Below are positions 1 to 9,981 of a DNA stretch of 64,000 nucleotides, piece after piece. The position numbers and the translations under genes are program-made. Position 1 is the stretch's first letter. Each line of letters starts with the position of its first letter. The notes beneath the pieces are model-generated. The model did not search any database. It saw only the letters and a program-made list of their open reading frames with translations, and had not been told where the DNA came from. Source of the stretch: Yarrowia lipolytica (taxonomy: Eukaryota; Ascomycota; Dipodascomycetes; Dipodascales); assembly GCF_001761485.1 (NCBI RefSeq), contig NC_090771.1, positions 2,418,001-2,482,000 of the forward strand, read 5' to 3'.

Positions 1-567
1 CACCTGAGACTAGTTGCACCTTTTATTACCCCAAATATATCGCGCCCACGTAACTCGCACGGCTCATCGTACTACTGTACTGTTCTTTAGCCTCGTCTTT
101 TTTCATCATGCCGAATCATGCGGGGGAAAATAGTCTCATGCAAAACACTCTGATTATGCATTGAACTCACGCCAACCTACGGTGGTCTTCGGAAAGCTCC
201 ATAGATGATCGACTGATTGACGATGCGTAATACGAGAGCAGCCTGAGCAACACGATCAGAGATACTCAAAAATTCTTTTCCTGAGTTGTCCAATACGCCA
301 ACATATCACACTCTGAACAAGTACAACCAACTCCCCCTCTATTAAACCCCACTGGTGAATGAGCTGCCTACACCCCCCGTCATAAACTCAAGCCTTGCTT
401 TTTGCATGCTAGACGGGAGTTTATTGTCCTTGTTTACGGCGGCGGCGTGAGCCGTTTAGGACCCTGGTACTGTAGATGCATGTCGTCGAACATTGGAGAG
501 CCTACTTAAAGACCCTGAGACGCTTCCACGGAGTGCTCGTCTTTAGCTACTACCGTACATCTCAACA
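1..567. other. intergenic, upstream of GPI wall protein
   Basis: No gene is supported here. This is presumably the promoter and 5' leader of the wall-protein gene that starts at 568. I see no convincing tRNA, repeat or conserved regulatory site. The left neighbour lies outside the window. Confidence 0.5.
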
Positions 568-2379
568 ATGAAGTTCACCACACTCGTTCTCCTCACGGCA
601 GTCTTGCAACAGGCCAAGGCTCAGAACGTCATTGCCGATGGCGCCATCGACGGCTTCTCCAACGGAGTCATTTCCGCCCACAACTCCGAGATCAACGACG
701 CCCAGGCCAAGTCTGAGGTCGATCAGCTCGTCAAGTACATTGCCTCCAACCCTTTCATCTACGACATTCTTGACCAGGCCGGAAACTCGGTGCTAGTCGG
801 CTTCGATACTGACTCTTTCCCTGCCTTTGTCACAGCTGTTATCAACTCTGCTAATTCCTACGAAGAATCTCCCGACTTTACCACAGCTCGTTCGCTCATC
901 TCTCAATACCTGCCTCACTACAACGTCCAGCAGGCCATTAGCAACGTCCAGAGCGAGAACACCCTGTACTGGAACCTGTTCACCGCCAATGTGAAGTCTT
1001 TCACTACCGACGCTGGCGTCGCAAGCGCTGTTTCCTCCGGTTCTGCCCGTGTGTCCAAGCTCTTCTCCGACCTGGGTATCTTTGCTACCCCCACAGGTGA
1101 CACCTCTGCGACTCCTACTTCTGCCGTACCTACCACTTCAGCTTCTCCTCCTTCTTCCTCAGCCGCTCCTTCTTCCTCAGCGGTGCCTTCTTCTTCCGCC
1201 GCTCCCTCTTCTTCAGCCACTCCTACTTCCTCTGAAGCTCCTTCCAGCAGTGAAGCAGTCTCTTCTACGCCCCCTTCTTCCGAGGGCGTTTCTTCCACCG
1301 CCGTCTCTTCCACCGCCGTCTCTTCTGAGACTCCTTCTTCATCCACTTCTCAGGGCAACCTCTCTTCGACTGGAGCTTCTTCTTCTCAGGCCCAGTTCAC
1401 TTCTGAGACCCCTATTTCTACCGAGACTGGCTCGTCTGCTGTCTCTTCTGGCTCGTCTGCTGTCTCTTCTGGCTCCTCCGCTGTCTCCTCCGGCTCTGAT
1501 GTCTCATCTGAGGCTTCTGCCACCCCCACTTCCTCTGGCGCCTTCGTCACTGTGACTTCTGTTGAGTCTATCACCTCCACAGTTGTCCAGACAATCACCC
1601 ACTGCAGCGACAACAAGTGTGTCACCCCCACCATCTCTCTTACCACAGTTGTGCCCACCAACCCCGGCATCACCACCATCAAGACCGTTGTGGAGGGCGT
1701 CACGCTCACCATAACCGTTCCTTGTGATACCACTACAGCAGGTCCTGAGCCTCAGCCCACTACTGAGGTAGTTACCTATCTGCCTACTACTATTGTTGTG
1801 GGTTCACAATCTTTGGTCGTGACACCCGAACCTGAAACCGTGACCTACTTCCCTACCACTCAGGGCAACAACAACCCCCAGCCTACAAACGGCGGTAATC
1901 AGGGAAACCAGGTCACTACTGTTGTTGGTCCTCAGCCCACCAACACGGACTCTACTACCTACATCACCCAGGTCATCACCCAGACCCTGACCCACTGCGA
2001 TGGCTGGTTCAACTGGAACTGTGTCACTCCCACAGTCACGCTGACCACCGTTGTCCCTACAGACCATGCCACTGCCGCTGTGCAGGCCGTCGTCTCGGGT
2101 AACACCTACACTCTGACAGTTCCTTATGATACCAACACCGCTCCTCGAGCACCCCAGCCCACTGCCAACTCTGGCTCCACTCCCAATGTTCCTGCTGGAA
2201 ATGGTGGAAATGCCGGCATTGGCGGCCAGCAGAACGGTGGCCAGTCTACTCCTGCTAACCCTACTCCTGGTTCTCAGTCGGAGAACCCTAAGAACGGCAT
2301 TCAGCAGGCCAACGGCGCTTCTGCCGTCGGTGTTTCTATTGCTGCTGCCGTCGCTGGTGCCTTTGTTTTCCTTCTCTAG
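568..2379 (+). CDS. GPI-anchored Ser/Thr-rich cell wall protein
   Basis: Predicted secreted wall or surface protein of 603 residues. Residues 1-18 form a signal peptide ending AKA before a Gln. A non-repetitive domain runs to about residue 170. It is followed by about 150 residues of Ser/Thr/Pro/Ala low complexity with several AVSSGSS units, expected to be heavily O-mannosylated. Two copies of a roughly 60-residue module follow, at about 328-391 and 461-521. Each has a Cys pair (THC...CVTPT) and a TLTTVVPT-like strand. A Gly/Asn/Gln-rich linker and a hydrophobic C-terminus without a charged tail (SIAAAVAGAFVFLL) fit a GPI-attachment signal. The ATG at 568 directly starts the signal peptide. 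Function beyond structural or adhesin-like wall protein is not evident, and I do not recognise the N-terminal domain. Long reading frames on the other strand and frame are composition artefacts of the Ser-rich tract. Confidence 0.85.
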   Translation: MKFTTLVLLTAVLQQAKAQNVIADGAIDGFSNGVISAHNSEINDAQAKSEVDQLVKYIASNPFIYDILDQAGNSVLVGFDTDSFPAFVTAVINSANSYEESPDFTTARSLISQYLPHYNVQQAISNVQSENTLYWNLFTANVKSFTTDAGVASAVSSGSARVSKLFSDLGIFATPTGDTSATPTSAVPTTSASPPSSSAAPSSSAVPSSSAAPSSSATPTSSEAPSSSEAVSSTPPSSEGVSSTAVSSTAVSSETPSSSTSQGNLSSTGASSSQAQFTSETPISTETGSSAVSSGSSAVSSGSSAVSSGSDVSSEASATPTSSGAFVTVTSVESITSTVVQTITHCSDNKCVTPTISLTTVVPTNPGITTIKTVVEGVTLTITVPCDTTTAGPEPQPTTEVVTYLPTTIVVGSQSLVVTPEPETVTYFPTTQGNNNPQPTNGGNQGNQVTTVVGPQPTNTDSTTYITQVITQTLTHCDGWFNWNCVTPTVTLTTVVPTDHATAAVQAVVSGNTYTLTVPYDTNTAPRAPQPTANSGSTPNVPAGNGGNAGIGGQQNGGQSTPANPTPGSQSENPKNGIQQANGASAVGVSIAAAVAGAFVFLL

Positions 2380-2531
2380 ACAGTTTAATATTAATGTAAT
2401 TATACCCATGGGAGATGTGTGTACGAGTACTCCAAGCACTGTTGAACGAGCCAGTCACACACAACGCTAGGGACAGCTCAAATCGATAAATATTTATTTA
2501 CAACCACATGATAATAATCACATGGTAACGT

Positions 2532-3470
2532 CTATACACCCAACTGCTCAGCAACACCCTCAGCAATCTTGTCGTAGTACTTTGCCTGAACACCTCCACT
2601 CACAGCAACAGGAACACCCTTGTCTGACTGTGAGCAGATCTGAGGATCAAGAGGAACGTTACCCAGGACCCCCAGACCACGAGACTTGGCTTTAGAGACT
2701 GCTCCATCAACACCAAAGATGTGAGTCTCATGGTTGCAATTGGGACACACAAACACAGACATGTTCTGAACCAGACCCAGAACCTTAGTGTACGTCTTTT
2801 CAAACAGGTCCAGACCTCGGACGACGTCCACAAGAGCTACATCCTGAGGAGTACTCACAATGATGGCTCCGTCAATCTTGACAGTTTGGGCAATAGTCAG
2901 TTGAACGTCTCCCGTTCCGGGTGGCAAGTCCATCACCAGAACGTCCAATGTACCCCAGTCCACGTCCTGTAGCAGCTGCTCAAGCGCCTTCTGTACTAGC
3001 AGTCCTCTCCACGCCACTGCCTTGTTAGGATCCACCAAGAACCCCATGCTCATGACCTGTATCCCGAATTTCGACATTGGAATCAGTTTTCCCTCGTGTG
3101 TCATACGCGGCTCGCCTGATAGCCCAAACATTGTAGGGATGGAAGGTCCGAAGATGTCCACATCGAGGAGTCCTACCCTCAGACCTCGTTTGGCCAGTGA
3201 GAGTGCTGTGTTCACGGAGACGGTTGATTTGCCAACCCCGCCCTTTGCCGAACTGACGACAATGGTCTTCTTGACCCCAGCTATCGGTTCTGGGCGTCTG
3301 GTTGTCTTTCTGGGGATTCTGGGCGCAGACGCGGGTGATTTCGGGATACCCAGGGGGTTTTCATGTGATCTGAGAGCTGGTGAAGAGTGAAAGTTGGCTG
3401 TGATCGGTTGTAGACGGCTAATAATGGCTATTGAGCGCTGGATCGGCGCAATTAGCCGAAAACCGCGCAT
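2532..3470 (-). CDS. IND1: Mitochondrial Fe-S assembly P-loop NTPase Ind1
   Basis: Mrp/NBP35-type P-loop ATPase of 312 residues. In this family Ind1 binds a labile Fe-S cluster in the mitochondrial matrix and delivers it to respiratory complex I subunits. The N-terminus (about 1-35) is rich in Arg, Ser and hydrophobic residues and lacks acidic residues until E37, as expected of a mitochondrial presequence. The deviant Walker A motif [11 protein letters not shown] is at 74-83. [10 protein letters not shown] and the MDLPPGTGD motif follow. The cluster-binding CPNC is at 242-245. Length matches the mitochondrial members rather than cytosolic Nbp35, which has an N-terminal four-Cys motif absent here. 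The gene diverges from MSS1 with 393 bp between start codons. S. cerevisiae lacks both complex I and Ind1, so the gene supports a complex I-containing yeast. Confidence 0.93.
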
Positions 3471-3863
3471 TTCAGAGACTGTGTTGTTATGAGGGTCCTA
3501 GTGCGCTGAGAGACTGACTCAAGATTGGGAGGTTGAAATCTTCATGCATAATCATAAGAGGAAGAGTTAAAATGGAGGGTGTAGAAGCATGGCCAAAGAT
3601 GAAGCAGGTGGAGATGATGAAAGGCTGTAAATGAAACAGCAACCGATAGGATAGTTTGGTTCTTCCTCTTTTCTCAAAAGTTCGTCACCATGACCACTCC
3701 TTCCTCTCACATTACTGCATTTTATCAACTGTACTATGAACTCTAATGTCATTTTCTTTACTGACGCTCGCTCTCACACTCTTCCTCTATATCCTCTTGG
3801 ACACTGCCATATCCCCCAGAGATTCCATTCCCTGCTTGCATCACGTTATCAAGTCAGTCGGAT
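3471..3863. promoter_or_regulatory. shared IND1/MSS1 divergent promoter
   Basis: This is a 393-bp gap between two divergent start codons, so both upstream regions must lie here. It contains no convincing gene. I see no recognisable transcription-factor site with confidence. Both flanking products act in the mitochondrial matrix. Confidence 0.6.
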
Positions 3864-5309
3864 ATGCTGCGAAACACAAAGAGCACCATTTATGCGCTCT
3901 CTTCCGCCTCGGGAAGGGCCGCTGTCAGCATCATTCGAGTCAGTGGACCAGACACCAGTACCGTCTACAAGCAGTTGACCAACAGGACTAAGACGCCTCC
4001 TCATCGTGTAGCTACCCTTGCTACGTTGAAGCAGCCGTTTTCCAACCCTCCAAAGGTCTTGGATCATGCCCTTACTCTCTTCTTCAACGGTCCAAAATCA
4101 TACTCAGGAGAAGATCTGCTGGAACTTCATGTCCATGGAGGTCCAGCAGTCGTGCGAGCTGTTTTGGACTCCATTCAGCGTGTGAAACCCAGCAGTGGAG
4201 TTCCTATCCGGTACGCTGAGCCAGGAGAGTTCTCAAAGCGTGCCTTTTACAACGGAAAGCTTGATATGACCCAAATCGAAGGAATCGGAAGCATGATTGA
4301 AGCTGAAACAGAGAGTCAACGTCAGGCATCGTTAGAAGCATCGTCTGGACACAGCAAAAAGGTCTATGAAGCCTGGAGAGAAGGAATTGTGGAGAACATG
4401 GCGTTGTTAACAGCTCTGATCGACTTCTCAGATGACAACCAGGGTATAGATAGTGGTGAGGTTCTGGTGGGAAAGACAAAAGAGAATGTTGGTCGTCTGC
4501 TAAAGGATATCAAGAATCATCTGGCTCAAGTTCAGCGGTCTGAGATTCTGCGGTCGGGTATCGTCATGTCCCTTCTTGGAGCGCCCAATGCCGGAAAGTC
4601 GTCTCTACTCAACATTTTGGCTAAACGGAACGCTGCTATAGTTTCAGAAGAAGCAGGAACTACTCGTGATGTTGTGGAGATTGGTCTGGATGTGGCTGGA
4701 TACAAGGTAGTTCTTGGAGACACTGCAGGACTAAGAGGAGGAGAACAAGTAGGCATGGTGGAAAAGGAGGGAATCAAAAGAGCAAGAGAACGGTTCCAGA
4801 AAAGTCACATGATTATGGCTGTTCTCCCCGCTGATGGTTGTGACCACAGCAGCGACATCATTGCTGAGCTCAAACAATTGCATGCTGCAGAGAAGCAAAT
4901 AGTCGTGGCTATCAACAAGACTGACCTGGTTGAGGATCATGTGGTTGAAGCTTTTAAAAACAGACTCATGGAAGAGATCGGTCTGCCTCGCGATTCCATC
5001 ATTCCGGTCAGTTGTATTGCCAGCTCTGGTCTCGAGACTCTCCTCGCTAAGCTGTCCTCTGAATTCTCCAAAATTACTACAATTGAAGGCTCGGATCCCG
5101 TGCTTGCCAGTCAGCGAGTCAAGGACAATCTGATCGCCACAGTAATCCCCGCGTTGGAGACATTCATGGAGTATGATCTAGAAGCCGTTGTCTTTGCCAC
5201 AGAAGAGCTGAGAATGGCAGCAGAAGGAATCGGTATGATTACTGGCCAGGGTATTGGCATTGAAGAGGTTCTCGGGGCTGTTTTCAGCAAGTTTTGTATT
5301 GGAAAGTAA
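3864..5309 (+). CDS. MSS1: Mitochondrial tRNA modification GTPase (MnmE family)
   Basis: Homologue of bacterial MnmE and yeast Mss1, which with Mto1/GidA modifies the wobble uridine of several mitochondrial tRNAs. The product has 481 residues, close to the family length. The N-terminal formyl-THF-binding domain opens with STIYALSSASGRAAVSIIRV and continues with YSGEDLLELHVHGG. The inserted Ras-like G domain begins with GAPNAGKSS at about 239, followed by the TTRD switch, DTAGLRGG (G3) and NKTD (G4). The C-terminus is CIGK, the invariant CxGK tail of MnmE that carries a functionally essential cysteine. Only a few residues precede the core domain, so the targeting peptide would be short. An unrecognised upstream exon is possible, but I found no donor/acceptor pair for one. 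Confidence 0.93.
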   Translation: MLRNTKSTIYALSSASGRAAVSIIRVSGPDTSTVYKQLTNRTKTPPHRVATLATLKQPFSNPPKVLDHALTLFFNGPKSYSGEDLLELHVHGGPAVVRAVLDSIQRVKPSSGVPIRYAEPGEFSKRAFYNGKLDMTQIEGIGSMIEAETESQRQASLEASSGHSKKVYEAWREGIVENMALLTALIDFSDDNQGIDSGEVLVGKTKENVGRLLKDIKNHLAQVQRSEILRSGIVMSLLGAPNAGKSSLLNILAKRNAAIVSEEAGTTRDVVEIGLDVAGYKVVLGDTAGLRGGEQVGMVEKEGIKRARERFQKSHMIMAVLPADGCDHSSDIIAELKQLHAAEKQIVVAINKTDLVEDHVVEAFKNRLMEEIGLPRDSIIPVSCIASSGLETLLAKLSSEFSKITTIEGSDPVLASQRVKDNLIATVIPALETFMEYDLEAVVFATEELRMAAEGIGMITGQGIGIEEVLGAVFSKFCIGK

Positions 5310-5506
5310 CAGACAGTCAAGCTGCGGATTCACTGCTCCAAATGTAAATAGTATATGAATGGATCTTACATCACCCAAACGTGTCTACTAGACATAACCG
5401 CCTATAAAAACAATCATACATTTGATTTTTATGTACTTGCCAATGGGCACTTATAGCCACTGACCCCTCCTTTTGTAAGATATCATCATCACATCGTCCC
5501 CGGTGG

Positions 5507-7240
5507 TCACTTCTTACCTGCTTCCCGATCCAAGAACTCAGCAAACTTGCCAAAGAAGCCAACTGCCGGTTGTCTATCCCCCCCTTGTCCACTCAACTGA
5601 GTGGAACTACTGCTTTTCTCTAGCTTTCCATCTGTTACGAAAGACGATCTGGAAAGACCAGCCTGGACCTTTTCTTGCTCGTCCCACTCCAGGAAATTGG
5701 AGATCAACTGCAGCACCTCGAACTTCTTAGTATCTCCTCTCGATAAAGAGACAAAGGACAGAATGAGGTTGGATACCAGCTGCTTATCGACTGTATCACC
5801 CTCTGAGCTCTTCTTGATCATCTGCAGAGCGTTAGTGAGATGCTCATTGAGAATCACAGCCTCGTGTCTCAGCTTTCCGATCAACAGAGACTTGTCCTTG
5901 GATTCCTTCTCAAAGTCTGAAGCAGACGCCAGCTTATCCTCCAGCTTCTTGCATTCACTCTTGAGCTCTTCTGTCTCCTTGAGGGCGCTATCCAGATCCT
6001 TCCTAAGACTGTCAGACACTGTCTTGTGTTCCAGAATCTGTTTCTCGAGCTCCCCCGAACTGGAAGTTTTCTCATTCTTGAGTTCTTCGACCTGGTCTTC
6101 AAGGTCCTTCCTTTCTGCGATATATCTTTGCACCGACTTCTTCAGGGCGGTGAGTTCGTCTTGCAGAACACTGTTTCGGGTCTCCAGATCTGAGTTCACC
6201 GTCTTGAGCTCAGAAAGAGCAATCTCATACTTGGAAGACGCACCCTGAGACTTGTTCGCGGTCTCCTGGACGACTAGAATCTCACGTTTCAACAAATCTC
6301 GTTCACGTGACAGTCCGTCAATTTCACTCTGGAACTTCTCCCGTGCCTGTTTGAGCTCCTGGTTAAGCTTCTTACTCTCCTGAGACTGCTCAACGAGCTC
6401 GTCCTTGAGAAGAGCAACCTTCTCGGACTCCTTTTCAAGCTTTTCACGTGTGTCTGCCAACTCAGCGGCATCCGACTTGAGTCGTTCGCCCAGGGTGGAT
6501 TTGATTTGTGTGATTCGGTCCAGCAAGCTATCATACTGTTCCGTTTTCGCCTCCAGTTGTTCCTTCAGGGAGGTAATTTCTGTAGAATTGGTAGTACTGG
6601 TGTCAGAGTTCGCCAGCTCAAGCTCAGAGACCTTCTTCTGAAGCTTTTCGACTTCGTCAGAGGAAGAATTCGCCAACTCGGCCTCTTGCAACTTCTGTTT
6701 AAGCTCAGATACTTCCTTCTCAAGTGATTTCAACGACTCTGTCTTCTTATGAGCCTCTTCGACCTCTTTTTTAGCCTCCGCTAGGTCCTTTTTTAGCCCA
6801 GACACTTCCTTATCTCCTCCCTTCTTAGCCTCTTCCAATTGTCCTTGCAGCTTCTTCACCTCCCCCTCAGATTGGGAACTGGACTTTTTATACTCCTCAA
6901 TCTGCTGCTTCAACTGAGCCACCTGCTCCTCATTGACCTTGTCGTCCCTATCTCCGCTTTCCATCTCTTTCTTCAACTGATCAATTTCAGCCTCCTTGCG
7001 CTTCACGGCCACATCTCGCTCCACCTCCAGCCGTTTTGTGGTTGTCGAAAGCTGCTCTTTCAGAGCCGCAACTTGCTCCTCCAGAGAAGATCCGTTGGTC
7101 TCAACAGTCTCCTTCTTGGACTCGGTTTCCGGGGTAACAGGGGTCTCCGGAACGTTGGTATCCTCAACAACAACGTCCTCAGCAGCTGCGTTATCAGGAG
7201 CCGCTGACGCGGCCTTCTTGTTCTTGTTCTTCTTGCCCAT
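5507..7240 (-). CDS. RUD3: cis-Golgi coiled-coil golgin Rud3 (GRAB domain)
   Basis: Golgin of 577 residues, peripheral on the cis-Golgi, where family members tether vesicles and support ER-Golgi traffic. It starts MGKKNKNKK, like yeast Rud3. A short acidic region follows, then almost continuous coiled coil from about residue 48 to 470 with dense Glu/Lys/Leu heptads. The diagnostic part is the C-terminal GRAB (GRIP-related Arf-binding) domain at about 470-550, with KLRHEAVILNEHLTNAL, then SNLILSFVSLSRGDTKKFEVL and NFLEWDE, which I recognise from Rud3 orthologues. This domain binds Arf1-GTP. The gene converges on MSS1, with about 200 bp between stops, and diverges from SYS1, whose product works in the neighbouring Arl3/Arl1 pathway. 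Confidence 0.92.
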   Translation of the reverse strand: MGKKNKNKKAASAAPDNAAAEDVVVEDTNVPETPVTPETESKKETVETNGSSLEEQVAALKEQLSTTTKRLEVERDVAVKRKEAEIDQLKKEMESGDRDDKVNEEQVAQLKQQIEEYKKSSSQSEGEVKKLQGQLEEAKKGGDKEVSGLKKDLAEAKKEVEEAHKKTESLKSLEKEVSELKQKLQEAELANSSSDEVEKLQKKVSELELANSDTSTTNSTEITSLKEQLEAKTEQYDSLLDRITQIKSTLGERLKSDAAELADTREKLEKESEKVALLKDELVEQSQESKKLNQELKQAREKFQSEIDGLSRERDLLKREILVVQETANKSQGASSKYEIALSELKTVNSDLETRNSVLQDELTALKKSVQRYIAERKDLEDQVEELKNEKTSSSGELEKQILEHKTVSDSLRKDLDSALKETEELKSECKKLEDKLASASDFEKESKDKSLLIGKLRHEAVILNEHLTNALQMIKKSSEGDTVDKQLVSNLILSFVSLSRGDTKKFEVLQLISNFLEWDEQEKVQAGLSRSSFVTDGKLEKSSSSTQLSGQGGDRQPAVGFFGKFAEFLDREAGKK

Positions 7241-8431
7241 GACTGTAGCCGTGTCTTGCCCTGGCTGCTTCTAGTGTCGAGTATCAAACTGTGATATGTT
7301 GTCCTGGTTTGATGTTATTTGATTGATGCACGCTGTACCTCGAAATTTAAAAATACGTGTTAAGATTGGAACTAGTAGCTGACTAATCAGAGGATGAGAG
7401 AGGGCTGGAGTGTGCTGAGGAGTGTTAGTCACGTGATACTTGGTAATATAACCAATTATATTGATGCTACGACTCTTCCAAATCAAAACTTATGTTAGTC
7501 TGAAAATATCGTCAGTCGAAAATGTCTACCGTGGTCCGAAAATTAGGTTGCAGAGGGAGGAAGGTGGAGACTGAACCAACATACAGAAGCTTTTTTTCTG
7601 TTACTTATTAGACTTAATAAAACAGTTGAAAATATTTAATGTTTACTTATCATTTCCTCAGTATCAAATCACACAGTTATATCATCACCCCATCATCCTA
7701 TCACAAATTTGAATGGCTAAGAGAAGATGTTTTGTCAACGTTCTTTTTCAATCTCTGCTCCTTCACTCTCTAACCTCCTTCGGTCACGTGTTATATCCTC
7801 CCCCTAATCTCCAGCCTAAACTGAGTTCATCGTTAGTGAACGTGGAGCATGCACCTGTCAACCTGATCAGGAGAACACGATACTAATCACCAATATTTCG
7901 TTGTCTTACACCACAACGTCTTTCACACCACTCTTCTAAAATACCAACGGGCTTACTCACCAATTTATAGCCTCACGTGACTCACCTCTTCTCCACGAAG
8001 TCAGCAAGATACACACCCACCTTATTGAACACCATTGGTAGAGCATCGGTTACGACGCCACCGGAGCCCTTGCAATCAAGTGAGCTGCATTATCATCACG
8101 TGACATAACCACAGAGTCTCTCACTCACGTGACTGGACTCTCTGGCCGTTATTCCAACACTTTAGTGACTTTTTCGACACAGAAAGCTCCTATTGAGACC
8201 TCCACAACAGCATCGGTTTCTCAGATATACTGTCACAGAACAATTGGTCTTGATTTCTGTTCTCTTGCAGCATTTCCGATCGATTTGAAATCTCACAATC
8301 ACACCAGCTACAGTTCAAGACATTAAGTGCACCATAGCTGATCCCTCACTACCAGAAGTGACCCTCTTCCCGCTTCCCAATCCCCCCACACCCGCATTAC
8401 CCCCTTTTTCTCATAACCGTCACTCACAAAA
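7241..8431. promoter_or_regulatory. RUD3/SYS1 divergent promoter with five CACGTG boxes
   Basis: This is a 1.19-kb gap between divergent start codons with no supported gene. CACGTG-core palindromes occur at 7429-7436 (TCACGTGA), 7784-7790 (TCACGTG then T), 7973-7980, 8096-8103 and 8125-8132 (all TCACGTGA). This is the E-box type bound by Cbf1-like bHLH factors in fungi. Five copies in about 700 bp is far above random expectation. Which factor binds them is inference. Confidence 0.6.
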
Positions 8432-8923
8432 ATGCCCCGAGCAGAAGCACTAACGCCTCTCTCCCTTCTCAAACAGATTCTCCTTCTACAGACGATATAC
8501 TACACGATTATCCTCATTCTGGTTGGGTTTTCGTGTTGGGTTTCTGGAGATGCATTCAATTTGGGCCTCATTTTCGATTGGCATTCTGTTCGGTTTGATA
8601 ATACTATCGGATGGACGATAAGTATGCTGTGGTTGATCGATACCGTGTTTACAGTGTTGGCAATGACAGTCATTGTGGGACGATCCAAGCTTGCTTTGGA
8701 CTTCACAGTCACCCTGCATGTTATTAACATAATTGTTTCCACTATCTACACCCGTGCCCTGCCTACCAATGGCTTGTGGTGGTTGATCCAGGCTACCTCG
8801 ACGGTGCTGATGACTATCCTTGGTACTTGGACTAGTCAGTGGAGAGAGCTGCGCAAGACTTTCTTCGAAGAGGGCTACGAGATGGTAAGCAGAAACACCA
8901 ACCAGCCATCGAACCCTGTCTAA
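8432..8923 (+). CDS. SYS1: Golgi membrane protein Sys1
   Basis: Small polytopic protein of 163 residues with four predicted membrane segments, at about 21-38, 63-82, 90-110 and 118-135. The family hallmarks are visible: a Pro/Leu start, FDWHSVRFDNTIGW, a LDFTVTLHVINIIVSTIYT stretch, then the P..GLWWL motif. In yeast, Sys1 sits in the late Golgi and recruits the N-terminally acetylated GTPase Arl3, which then recruits Arl1 and GRIP golgins. Length fits the family. The ATG at 8432 is the only sensible start. The last dozen residues are polar and probably cytosolic. The gene diverges from RUD3, another Golgi trafficking gene, across an E-box-rich promoter. Confidence 0.88.
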   Translation: MPRAEALTPLSLLKQILLLQTIYYTIILILVGFSCWVSGDAFNLGLIFDWHSVRFDNTIGWTISMLWLIDTVFTVLAMTVIVGRSKLALDFTVTLHVINIIVSTIYTRALPTNGLWWLIQATSTVLMTILGTWTSQWRELRKTFFEEGYEMVSRNTNQPSNPV

Positions 8924-9342
8924 TTGTTGGTGCATGCACTCAATTTGTACTGGATGTATTATAGAATGAATAACGATCCATGATCTAGCGCTTGTTAAGA
9001 TATTGGATGATACTGAATAGATTACGCGTACACAGCAGTAGTGTAGATCGTGGTTGCTATATATCAGTGCACTATACTATACTACAGTCCTCATACAGTG
9101 CTGTATCTTACTTGGTCGAGATAGTGCTGATTAGTAAGAGTGTACTGTACTTTTGCTTGTACTGAAGCGAGATCACATATAGTCTAGTGGTAGATATAAA
9201 AATTGAAATAAATTAATTGGATGCGTATGCAGATTCTGTTTATGAGCACAGAGTATCATCGTAGGGCTCGTGTTCTCGTATTGGAGCAGGGAGTGAGTAT
9301 GTAGCTAGTAGGAGTTTCGTAACCGCCGCTTAGTCCATCATG
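8924..9342. other. intergenic, convergent SYS1 / SLD7-like
   Basis: This is the 3' region between two convergent genes. It is AT-rich with several TACTGTA/TACTATA-type runs and no supported gene. One ACGCGT hexamer occurs at 9024-9029, but it lies beyond the 3' end of both genes, so a promoter role is unlikely. Confidence 0.5.
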
Positions 9343-9981
9343 TTAATACAGCAACGACAGAATATTCTCCACTCTGTCTCTCATCTTTTCCACTCCAGCT
9401 TCTCCCAGTTCCCTTCTCAGACTGAATTCTGCTGCTGCAAGCACATGCTTGTATACCTGTCTTCCCTCCTCGTCTGTTCTGATTCCTCTGAGTCGCATAG
9501 CAGCTTGAACAACCTTTTGTAACGTGACTACAGCTGGTTGGGGAGCCACCGATGACTCGCTCACCAGCTCCTTGAGCATCTTGGCGTACTCCAGAGGGTC
9601 TCCTAACAGCGTCAGTGCCACTCTGTTCTCCTCAGAGGCATGCATGAGGTATAGGGATTCTCTGCACGAAATCAGCAGTCCTGAATCGCCTTGTAGCAGC
9701 TGAGAAAGGTGTTTTTGAAGCTCATCGTGGGTGCATGACACCCATAATGATGTGAGAGGCGTTGGTGAGACTTGGATCAACATCCAGAGCGGCAGTTGAG
9801 ACACAGAGACGAGTTTTTCGGCCACCAGCTCGTCGCGTGACGACAGATTCGTCTTGTGCCAGTCCCACAGCGATATGGGGACTTTCTGTGAATTTTTGCG
9901 TAGTGGACTGACGTGTTTTGGCGTGTCTCCCAGCTTTTCCAGGTTTAAATACCCTTTCCAGACTTGTTTGAGCTCAGACAT
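9343..9981 (-). CDS. SLD7: Sld7-like DNA replication initiation protein
   Basis: Protein of 212 residues. The N-terminal half has SQLPLWMLI, then a DELQKHLSQLL helix and a GLLISCRESLYLMHAS strand pair. The C-terminal third has KVVQAAMRLRGIR, YKHVLAAAEFSLRREL and a final amphipathic helix. The order LPLW / L.LRGI / YK...AAEF matches what I remember of yeast Sld7, including its C-terminal dimerisation domain. Sld7 binds Sld3 and helps load Cdc45 onto licensed origins under CDK and DDK control. At 212 residues it is somewhat shorter than budding-yeast Sld7 (about 257). Sld7 is poorly conserved, so the assignment is by motif order, not high identity. The ATG at 9981 is the only good start. The gene diverges from the CK2 gene. 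Confidence 0.7.
   Translation of the reverse strand: MSELKQVWKGYLNLEKLGDTPKHVSPLRKNSQKVPISLWDWHKTNLSSRDELVAEKLVSVSQLPLWMLIQVSPTPLTSLWVSCTHDELQKHLSQLLQGDSGLLISCRESLYLMHASEENRVALTLLGDPLEYAKMLKELVSESSVAPQPAVVTLQKVVQAAMRLRGIRTDEEGRQVYKHVLAAAEFSLRRELGEAGVEKMRDRVENILSLLY

Noticed and set aside
918-2439. Glu- and Leu-rich open frames overlapping the first wall-protein gene
   Set aside because: They are shadows of the TCT/TCC serine tract read in other frames. The plus-strand frame with signal peptide and GPI tail is clearly the gene.
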